The translations under genes and the position numbers were made by a program. Below, in pieces: positions 1 through 10,459 of a stretch of DNA of 64,000 nt. The DNA is from Lentzea fradiae (GTDB lineage Bacteria; Actinomycetota; Actinomycetes; Mycobacteriales; Pseudonocardiaceae): contig NZ_FNCC01000006.1 of NCBI RefSeq assembly GCF_900100955.1, positions 372,001 to 436,000 on the forward strand, read 5' to 3'. The notes beneath the pieces are model-generated. The model did no database searches. It saw only the letters and a program-made list of their open reading frames with translations, and was not told where the DNA came from. How positions within the stretch are numbered: position 1 is the first letter of the stretch; every line of letters begins with the position of its first letter.

Positions 1-33
1 CCGTCTGGCGGCAATCGGAAGGGTAGGAAGCTC

Positions 34-378
34 ATGGCCTTGGTGACCGAGAAGTTCGAGTTCACGAGGCCGCAGGTGCTCACCCTCTCAGCAGGCTCGC
101 TGCAGCTGTTGTTCGGCTGGCTCGACCTGTTCGGACTGGACCCGAACTACCACGTCATCCAGATCGGCGTCGGCGTGCTCGGCCTCGTCATGGCGTGGCG
201 CCTCCAGCATGCGCGCGTGTACGGGCTGTTGCTGCTGGTGGGTTTCGGGATGCTGGCCCTGTCGTCCGACGACGTCACGACCGAGGGTTTCCTCGCCGTC
301 CGCACCGCGTTGATCGGTCTCGTCATCCTGCTGGCCAGGCCGGCGAGGGAAGGCCGGTCGTGGTGGGCACGGCGCTGA
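34..378 (+). CDS. Small multi-pass membrane protein, unknown function
   Basis: The 114-residue product has about four hydrophobic stretches (roughly residues 14-34, 41-54, 61-76 and 84-101) and a basic C-terminus ending in several Arg, as expected for a small inner-membrane protein with a cytoplasmic tail. I recognise no catalytic motif; it resembles small actinobacterial DUF4383-type proteins only in size and layout. Its 3' end overlaps the convergent surE gene by 56 bp, an unusually long tail-to-tail overlap. The gene could start further upstream, but only 33 bases precede it in this window. Function is unknown. Confidence 0.55.
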   Translation: MALVTEKFEFTRPQVLTLSAGSLQLLFGWLDLFGLDPNYHVIQIGVGVLGLVMAWRLQHARVYGLLLLVGFGMLALSSDDVTTEGFLAVRTALIGLVILLARPAREGRSWWARR

Positions 379-1084
379 CCGACTGCAGCGCGGTGAGGGT
401 CGCGTAGCCCTCGTCCAGCAGCGCCGCGTCGGAGCCGGGGGTGGGGTCGTCCTCCGAGTAGACGTGGACCAGCTCCACCTCGTTGTCGCCCACGTCGTCC
501 ACCCGGCTCTGCACGGTGCCGAACCGGGCCAGGTCCGCCCAGCGCAGCCCGCGCACCTGCGGGACGTTCGGCACGTTCAGCGAGAGGACTGTCGCGGCGG
601 GCATGTCGAGCAGCGCGGGCAGGACGGCGCGCACGGCCACCGCCGCGTTGTCCCACAGCGGGTCGGGCGAGTCCAGTCCCACGTCGAGCGAGACCGCCAG
701 CGCCGAGACGTCGTTGACCTGGGCGGTCAGCGCCGCGCCGACGGTGCCGGAGTGCACGACCGCGCGGCCGACGTTGGCGCCGAGGTTCACTCCGGACAGC
801 ACGACGTCCGGCTTGCCGCCGAAGCCTCCCCGGCACGCGATCAGCGAGATCAGGCCCGGATGCGCGGCCACGGCGTACGCCTCGGCGTCCAGGCCGGGCA
901 ACGAGCGGCGTTCGCTGACCACGCGGCCGGTGTCCCCGACCGCCGCCACCGACGCGCTCGTGCCGCTGGCCTGCACGGACGGGGCGGCGACGACGACGTC
1001 GAGGCCGCAGTCCACGGCCGCGAGCGCCAGCGCGAGCAGGCCGGGTGAGTCGATTCCGTCGTCGTTCGTGATCAGCGCCCGCAT
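323..1084 (-). CDS. surE: 5'/3'-nucleotidase SurE
   Basis: SurE is a metal-dependent phosphatase that removes 5' or 3' phosphate from nucleoside monophosphates, generally acting in stress survival. The 253-residue product opens with the family's N-terminal metal site (ITNDDGIDSPGL, residues 5-16) and carries the SGVNLGANVG loop and following HSGTVGAA segment near residues 96-115. Length matches the usual 245-265. It lies 4 bp downstream of a PfkB-family kinase gene, so the two are probably co-transcribed. The C-terminal tail is low in complexity and overlaps a convergent small membrane-protein gene. Confidence 0.93.
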   Translation of the reverse strand: MRALITNDDGIDSPGLLALALAAVDCGLDVVVAAPSVQASGTSASVAAVGDTGRVVSERRSLPGLDAEAYAVAAHPGLISLIACRGGFGGKPDVVLSGVNLGANVGRAVVHSGTVGAALTAQVNDVSALAVSLDVGLDSPDPLWDNAAVAVRAVLPALLDMPAATVLSLNVPNVPQVRGLRWADLARFGTVQSRVDDVGDNEVELVHVYSEDDPTPGSDAALLDEGYATLTALQSVSAVPTTTGLPSPAWPAG

Positions 1085-1088
1085 CCGC

Positions 1089-1994
1089 TCATTCCTCGAT
1101 CGGCTCCAGTTCCACGCGCTTGCTCAGCTCGCGCACAGCGTCACCGCTGCCGCTGCCGAGGCCGTGACGGGTCACGTTCACCGCGCCCGCCGCGGCGCCG
1201 AGCTTCACCGCGTCCTCCAACGACATACCCAGTGCGAGGCCCGCTGAAATCCCCGCGGTCATGGAGTCGCCGGCGCCACGCGTGTCGACTGGCTCCAGCT
1301 TCGGCATCCGCACGAGGTAGAGCTGGCCCTCCAGCAGCGCGAGCGCCGGTTCGTCCGCGCGGGAGACGACGACGCCGTGCACGCACGACTCGGCGATCTC
1401 GCGGGCCTTCTCGATCAGTTTGGGCAGCTCCTCCTCGCCCAGTTCCTCGTGTGAGACCTTGACGACGTGCGGGCCGCCGCGGACGGCCTCGGCGAGCCGG
1501 TCGCCGGCCAGGTCCACGATCACCCGGCAGCCGTTGCTCGTCAGGTCGGAGGTGAGGCGGAAATACGTCTCGTGGGGCAGCACGCGGTCGTCGGAGGGGC
1601 CGCTGAGCACGGCGGTGCCCGCGCGGATGCCCTCGACCAGAGCGAGCTCGTAGACGTCGTCGAGCTCGTGCCGGGACAACGCGTCCGGCAGCATCTCGAC
1701 CATCTCGGAACGGCTGCCGTCACGGCGGTCGTGCACGTAGGCACCGTTGCGCGCGGCGACATCGCGTGCGCGCAGGTCCACGTGCTCGCCTTCCAGCAGC
1801 GTTTTCAGCACACGGCCGGTTTCGCCGCCGAACGTCGAGCACACGACGGCCTCGACGCCGAGAGCGGCGATCATCCGGGACTGCCAGAAACCCTGGCCGC
1901 CCGCGTGCAGGTGCACGTCGGGCTCACCGTCGAGGTCCTCGACGGTGACGGTCAACTGAGGGGACGGGGCAAACACGGCAACTCGGGCATCCAC
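1089..1994 (-). CDS. PfkB-family sugar kinase (phosphofructokinase-like)
   Basis: This is a ribokinase-fold (PfkB) kinase of 301 residues that would transfer phosphate from ATP to a sugar or sugar phosphate. The C-terminal signature DTRGAGDSMTAG (about residues 238-249) supplies the catalytic Asp and anion hole, and the N-terminal glycine-rich stretch HAGGQGFWQSRM matches the substrate-side motif of the 1-phosphofructokinase/tagatose-6-phosphate kinase branch. The start is GTG at 1994. It sits directly upstream of surE on the same strand. The true substrate cannot be read from sequence; a phosphosugar is more likely than adenosine or ribose. Confidence 0.85.
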   Translation of the reverse strand: MDARVAVFAPSPQLTVTVEDLDGEPDVHLHAGGQGFWQSRMIAALGVEAVVCSTFGGETGRVLKTLLEGEHVDLRARDVAARNGAYVHDRRDGSRSEMVEMLPDALSRHELDDVYELALVEGIRAGTAVLSGPSDDRVLPHETYFRLTSDLTSNGCRVIVDLAGDRLAEAVRGGPHVVKVSHEELGEEELPKLIEKAREIAESCVHGVVVSRADEPALALLEGQLYLVRMPKLEPVDTRGAGDSMTAGISAGLALGMSLEDAVKLGAAAGAVNVTRHGLGSGSGDAVRELSKRVELEPIEE

Positions 1995-2065
1995 GGCATT
2001 CTGTTACCCGAACGGGGCGGGCGTTATTCACCCACCCCGTTATCGAGGTCACGCCCCGGAGTCGC

Positions 2066-3793
2066 TCAGCAGACGCCGTCGTCGCGCCAGACACCCCACT
2101 GTCCGGTCGTGCCGGGCTCCTCGCCCTGCGTCCACCACTTCGCGGTCCACCGGTGGCCGCCGTGCGAGACGACGGTGCCGCCGGTGTAGACCTTCGACCG
2201 CTCCCACGCGGGCTGCGGGCACGGGACGGGCTGCTGGCCGCCGGTGTCCCACGGGACCTGCGCCGACCGGTAGAAGTTGATGCCCATCGTCGTCCAGCGC
2301 GGGGCCTGGTTGCCCAGCCGCACCTTGAACTGCTCCCAGTCGTGAGTCGACCACGGCGACCAGCCGAGCTCGGCGTGCCCGGCGAGCCGCGGGAACGCCA
2401 TGAACTCGATGTCCTGCGACGTCACCAGCGTCTCCGTCCACAGTGGAGCCTCGACGCCGAGGACGGCGGACTCCGGGACGCCGTTGAGGTGCGTGCCGGG
2501 GTTCCAGTTGTAGGCGTCCTGGACCTCGATGAGGCCCGCCCACGAAAGCCCCAGCGGCGTGCCGGCGTGGTACTTCTGGTCGATGTACGCCTTGTTCGCG
2601 GGCGACATGATGACCTTGTGGCCGCGCGCCGCCGCAGCCTGGACCACCGCGTTGGTCGTGGTGGTGCCCCAGTACTGCGGGATCGTCGCGGTGTCGCTCG
2701 TGGTCTTCACGAACTCGTGCCAGCCGAGCGCCGTCTTGCCGTACTTCTTCACGATCGGCAGGACGCGGTTCATGAACGTCTGGTAGTCCGCGTCGGGCGT
2801 CGAGTGCGCTTCGTCGCCGCCGATGTGGAAGTACGGGCCGGGGGTGAGCGCCGCGATCTCCCGCACCACGTCCTCGACGAACTGGTAGGTGATCTCCTTG
2901 CCGACGCACAGCGACGAGTAGCCGACCTCGATGTCCGTGCGCAGCGGCGGGGCCTGGCCGTCGCAGTTGAGCTCCGCGTACGAGGCGAGCGCCGCGTTGG
3001 TGTGGCCGGGCATGTCGATCTCGGGGATCACCGTGATCTTGCGGGCCGCCGCGTACCGCACGATCTCGCTGTACTGCGCCTTCGTGTAGTAGCCGCCGGG
3101 TCCGCCGCCGACCTGCGTGCTGCCGCCGTAGGTGGTCAGGCGCGGCCAGCTGTCGATCGCGATCCGCCAGCCCTGGTCGTCGCTCAGGTGCAGGTGGAAG
3201 TAGTTGATCTTGTACAGGGCCAGCTGGTCGATGTACCGCTTCACCGCCGCGACCGGGTGGAAGTGGCGGGCCACGTCGAGCATCGACGCGCGGTACGCGA
3301 ACCGCGGGTGGTCGACGACCTGCACACCCGGCACGGTCCACGGGCCGGGCTGCACGGTCTTGCTCTCCACGGCGGCAGGCAGCAGCTGCCGCAACGTCTG
3401 CACGCCCGCGAACAGGCCCTCGGTCGTGTTCGCACGCAGCACGACGGCGTTCGCGGCGACGTCGAGCTGGTAGCCCTGCTGCCCGACCGTGCCCGGCGCT
3501 CCGGACAGCAGCAACGAGATGCCGTCCGACGGCGTGCCGGTCGTCTCGGACACGGGCAGCGCGTAGCCGGTGGAGGGCCGCAGGACTCCGGCGAGGAACG
3601 CGCCGACGTCCTTCGCCGCCGGGGCCGTGTAGATCTTGGCCGACGCCGCCAGCGTGTGCGTGACACCGGCTCTGGCCTGCACCGACACCGGGGCGGGCAC
3701 CAGGCTCCGCAGCGGCTCCGCTGCTTGCGACTGCACGCTCACGGACAACGCCGCTGTGAGAGCGACGACCGCGGCGAGAACGCGAGTTCTCAC
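2066..3793 (-). CDS. Secreted beta-N-acetylhexosaminidase (GH20) with chitin-binding module
   Basis: The 575-residue protein should release terminal GlcNAc from chitin oligomers outside the cell. Residues 1-25 form a Sec signal peptide. A GH20b-like N-domain is followed by the (beta/alpha)8 catalytic domain with the hallmark GGDEAH, where Asp327-Glu328 is the catalytic pair, plus the HLHLSDDQGWR strand near 200-210. The last 50 residues (from about 524) have the AW..YxxGxxV...W.AKWWTQGEEPG pattern of a small CBM5/12 chitin-binding module. The GTG start has a strong GGAGG ribosome site. A DasR-like operator lies 70 bp upstream, which fits induction by GlcNAc. Confidence 0.93.
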   Translation of the reverse strand: MRTRVLAAVVALTAALSVSVQSQAAEPLRSLVPAPVSVQARAGVTHTLAASAKIYTAPAAKDVGAFLAGVLRPSTGYALPVSETTGTPSDGISLLLSGAPGTVGQQGYQLDVAANAVVLRANTTEGLFAGVQTLRQLLPAAVESKTVQPGPWTVPGVQVVDHPRFAYRASMLDVARHFHPVAAVKRYIDQLALYKINYFHLHLSDDQGWRIAIDSWPRLTTYGGSTQVGGGPGGYYTKAQYSEIVRYAAARKITVIPEIDMPGHTNAALASYAELNCDGQAPPLRTDIEVGYSSLCVGKEITYQFVEDVVREIAALTPGPYFHIGGDEAHSTPDADYQTFMNRVLPIVKKYGKTALGWHEFVKTTSDTATIPQYWGTTTTNAVVQAAAARGHKVIMSPANKAYIDQKYHAGTPLGLSWAGLIEVQDAYNWNPGTHLNGVPESAVLGVEAPLWTETLVTSQDIEFMAFPRLAGHAELGWSPWSTHDWEQFKVRLGNQAPRWTTMGINFYRSAQVPWDTGGQQPVPCPQPAWERSKVYTGGTVVSHGGHRWTAKWWTQGEEPGTTGQWGVWRDDGVC

Positions 3794-3862
3794 GACTCCT
3801 CCTCAACGAGTCGGGGGCGGCGGCCCTGCGTCCAGCGTGGTCACACCGCCTGGTGCCGTCAA

Positions 3863-3874
3863 TGGTCTGGGCCA
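3863..3874 (-). promoter_or_regulatory. DasR-like operator (dre) upstream of the GH20 gene
   Basis: The 12-base element TGGTCTGGGCCA differs at only two positions from the palindromic core TGGTCTAGACCA recognised by DasR, the GlcNAc-responsive GntR regulator of actinomycetes. It lies 70 bp upstream of a chitin-degradation gene and immediately before a possible -35 (TTGACG read on the minus strand, starting about 3864). Position, sequence and target function agree, but DasR binding is inferred. Confidence 0.6.
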
Positions 3875-3915
3875 ATTTCGCCCGACCGGGCACCTCCGCC
3901 GAGGTTCGGTTCCCC

Positions 3916-5004
3916 TCAGTACACGGGCAGGGCGAAGCTGTTCACGACGCTCGCGAACTCGTCGGTGGGCGCGCCGCCGTTCGCCTGGTTCTTCAGCGCC
4001 ATCTCCTGGTTCGCCGTCACGTACGGCCGCAGCACCTCCTCGTACCGCCGGAACCCGCCTGCCGGGTCCTTCGCCAGCTCGCCGGCGAGCACGTAGGCAC
4101 CGACCAGCGCCATGCTCGTGCCCTGCCCGGACAGCGGCGACCCGCAGTAGCCCGCGTCGCCGAGCAGCACGACGTTGCCGCTCGACCAGCTGTCCATCCG
4201 GATCTGGCTCATCGAGTCGAAGTGGAAGTCCGGCGCCTCCCACATGTGCTTCAGCGCGGTCGGCCACACCCAGCCCGCGCTCTCGAACTTCTCGGCCAGC
4301 AGCCGGCGCTGGGCGTCGGCGTCGCGGTGGTCGAACGCCGTCACGCCGGTGAAACCCATGTAGACACGGCATTCCGCGTTGTCACGGGCGCTCATGACGC
4401 CGCCGCCGATGACCTCGCCCTGCTGGAACGTCTGCCAGTGGTCGAGGCCGAGGAAGTTCGGCGCGGTGAAGACCGCGAGGTTCGTGCCGAGGTGGCTGAT
4501 GAACCGCTCCTCCGGCCCGAAGACGAGCCCGCGGACGTTGGAGTGCAGGCCGTCCGCGCCGACGATGACGTCGAAGTCGCGCGGAGCGGCGTTCTCGAAG
4601 GTGACGCGGGTGCCGTCGATCGACGTGATCGTGTCGTCGAACAGGTACTCGACGCCCTCGGTGACCTCGAAGAGCATCCGCACGAGGTCGTCGCGCAGCA
4701 GCTCGACGTCGGGGTTCGACAGGTCGCCACCGCTGAGGGTGTGCGTGGTGGAGCGGTGCAGCTCGTTGCCGTCGGCGTCGACGACGTTCATGCCGCGCAT
4801 GTTCGTGCCGCACGAGCGCAACCTGTCGCCGAGGCACATGCGCTCGACAACCTCCAGCGCGGGACCGCGCACGTCGATGGCCTGGCCGCCAGGCCGCGGG
4901 CCGCGGGCGCGCTCCACCACCGTGACGGCGAAACCGCGGCGGCGCAGCCAGTAGGCCAGCGCCGGGCCGCCGATGCTGGCGCCGGAGATCAGGACGTTCG
5001 TCAT
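3916..5004 (-). CDS. FAD-dependent aromatic-hydroxylase-type monooxygenase
   Basis: A class A flavoprotein monooxygenase of the PHBH/TetX type, 362 residues from the ATG at 5004, chosen because AGGGGGAAC lies just upstream and the dinucleotide-binding motif (SGASIGGP, residues 7-14) then sits at the N-terminus. The FAD/NADPH motif GADGLHSNVR and the flavin ribityl motif GDAGYCGSPLSGQG are present in order. Such enzymes hydroxylate aromatic or polyketide-like substrates, or inactivate antibiotics. There is no biosynthetic partner beside it, so detoxification or tailoring are both possible. Confidence 0.85.
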   Translation of the reverse strand: MTNVLISGASIGGPALAYWLRRRGFAVTVVERARGPRPGGQAIDVRGPALEVVERMCLGDRLRSCGTNMRGMNVVDADGNELHRSTTHTLSGGDLSNPDVELLRDDLVRMLFEVTEGVEYLFDDTITSIDGTRVTFENAAPRDFDVIVGADGLHSNVRGLVFGPEERFISHLGTNLAVFTAPNFLGLDHWQTFQQGEVIGGGVMSARDNAECRVYMGFTGVTAFDHRDADAQRRLLAEKFESAGWVWPTALKHMWEAPDFHFDSMSQIRMDSWSSGNVVLLGDAGYCGSPLSGQGTSMALVGAYVLAGELAKDPAGGFRRYEEVLRPYVTANQEMALKNQANGGAPTDEFASVVNSFALPVY

Positions 5005-5112
5005 GGTGTTCCCCCTGTGGGTCGGTGTGTGACCCACAAGGTGCCGGGCGGCGCTGACCACCGGCTGACCGTGCGCCGTCAGCGCCTGACAGCGCTCAGT
5101 GCTTGACGGCGC

Positions 5113-5931
5113 TCAGGGTTTGACGGCGACCCCCGCGAACGGGACCTCGTTGATCGCCGGGTTCGCCGCGAAGTCGCCCTCGCCGTCCGGCCGCCACGAC
5201 GGGCACCCGACGAGGCCGGGGTTCACCAGGTCGAACCCCTCGAAGTACGCCAGCACCTCGTCGTGGGTGCGCGGGAACGCCTGGTTCGCGCTGCTGCGCA
5301 CGTTGTACGCCTGCACGGCCTCGTCCATGCCGTCGGGCTTGGCCTCCGCCGACGCGTGCGACAGCGCGAGGAAGCTGCCGGGCGCCAACCGGTCGCGGTA
5401 CCGCGCCACGAGTCCCGCCGGGTCCCACTCGTCCGGGACGAAGTGCAGCACCAGCAGCATGAACAGGCCCACCGGCTGGTCGGGGTCGAGGAGCTTGCGC
5501 GCCGGGTCCGCGTCGAAGATCGCGTCCACGTCGCGCAGGTCCGCCTGCACCACGGCCGTGTTGCCGTTGCCCGCGAGGATGAGCTCGCTGTGCGCCACCG
5601 CGACCTCGTCGCGGTCGACGTAGACCACCCGGCAGTCGGGCGCCTCGGCCTGCACGATCTCGTGCAGGTTGCCGACGGTCGGGATGCCGGAGCCGATGTC
5701 GAGGAACTGCCGCACGCCGCTCTCGACCATGTGCAGCGCGGCCCTGCGCAAAAACGACCTGTTCAGCCGCGCGGCATCGCGGACGCCGGGCATGATCTGC
5801 AGGATCTTCTCCCCCAGCGCGCGGTCCGGGGCGAAGTTGTGGCCGCCTCCGAGCCAGTAGTCGTACACCCGTGCCGGTGACGGCACCGTCGTGTCCACAC
5901 CCGGCGGTACCCACCCGAGGTCGCTGCTCAC
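5113..5931 (-). CDS. SAM-dependent methyltransferase, DUF574/Methyltransf_19 family
   Basis: This 272-residue protein belongs to a large actinobacterial family of S-adenosylmethionine methyltransferases with unknown substrates. The start is taken as GTG at 5931 (product begins SSDLGWVPPGVD after the initiator), which gives the family's typical N-terminus and length; an upstream in-frame extension is Pro/Arg rich and unlikely to be coding. The motif ARVYDYWLGGGHNFA near residue 21 and the SAM-binding loop FLDIGSGIPTVGN near 75 are diagnostic. It is divergent from the secreted hydrolase gene at 6056 and shares a 124-bp upstream region with it. Confidence 0.88.
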   Translation of the reverse strand: MSSDLGWVPPGVDTTVPSPARVYDYWLGGGHNFAPDRALGEKILQIMPGVRDAARLNRSFLRRAALHMVESGVRQFLDIGSGIPTVGNLHEIVQAEAPDCRVVYVDRDEVAVAHSELILAGNGNTAVVQADLRDVDAIFDADPARKLLDPDQPVGLFMLLVLHFVPDEWDPAGLVARYRDRLAPGSFLALSHASAEAKPDGMDEAVQAYNVRSSANQAFPRTHDEVLAYFEGFDLVNPGLVGCPSWRPDGEGDFAANPAINEVPFAGVAVKP

Positions 5932-6055
5932 CGGGTGAGCGTATCCGTGCGTGCCAGGACGGTCGACCGGCGCACGCCTCCGTTCGTGTGCATCTGCTCG
6001 CCACCGCCGAGGCGCACCCCCTAGGTTGTTCGGGGTCGTTCGAGAAGGTGAACCC

Positions 6056-9894
<3,839 letters not shown>

Positions 9895-10363
9895 GGTGCG
9901 TTCCACCCCCTGGTCGAGGCCACCGTCCGCCGGAGCGGACCCGGCGATGCCATTAGACAAGACTGGTCCGATTCGCACGACTCGCAAGCCCCTTTTGGCC
10001 GACCCCGCACCACTGCACGCACACCCGCCCGTCACCACCGTCCCGCAGGGTGAGCAGCGGCTGGTCCAGCCGTGAAGGCGGCCACCCGGACGGAGCAGCA
10101 CGATGGTCTCAACCGAACAACCGGCTAATTTATGATCAATTTTCGGGCGATTTTCGATAACGCCGCCACCCGAGCCGATTGCCCGCGAAAGCGACCCTAA
10201 CCGAATCTCCTCCACCAGCCAAGCACTCGCTTGGAGCAATAGCGCGTCCCGACTTCACGGAATGCGCCCGCGCATTTCCCGCTGGCCCGTGTGATCGGGG
10301 TGGGGACGGCGTGGGGACGGCCCGTCCCACCCTCGGTGGCACCACCACCGAGGGGAGCCGGGG
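9895..10363. other. Intergenic region with an AT-rich block
   Basis: About 470 bases hold no ORF with convincing coding character. Bases 10120-10165 are strikingly AT-rich for this genome and contain ATTTTCG twice, 11 bases apart, which suggests promoter or regulator-binding DNA. A hairpin of 9-10 bp lies at 10329-10353 (CCTCGGTGG / CCACCGAGG) immediately before the ribosome site of the small ORF at 10364. Confidence 0.4.
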
Positions 10364-10459
10364 ATGCGCACCGCGAAGGACCGAGCAGCTCAGTACACCG
10401 CGTTCGCGTTGGTGGCGGCGGGAGTCACGGCGATGGTGCTGCTGGCGCTGTGGCTCTAG
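10364..10459 (+). CDS. Possible 31-residue single-span membrane peptide
   Basis: This short ORF encodes a peptide with a charged N-terminus (MRTAKDRAAQ) and one 18-residue hydrophobic segment ending in Trp-Leu, a typical single-span microprotein. It has a purine-rich ribosome site (GAGGGGAG) at good distance from the ATG. It overlaps the 3' end of the convergent AfsR-like gene by 35 bp. No family is recognised; a fortuitous ORF is possible in DNA this rich in GC. Confidence 0.4.
   Translation: MRTAKDRAAQYTAFALVAAGVTAMVLLALWL

Noticed and set aside
2049-3893. A 614-codon minus-strand frame overlapping the GH20 gene
   Set aside because: Another frame of the same DNA with Arg/Ala-rich sequence; the GH20 frame has signal peptide, catalytic motifs and binding module.
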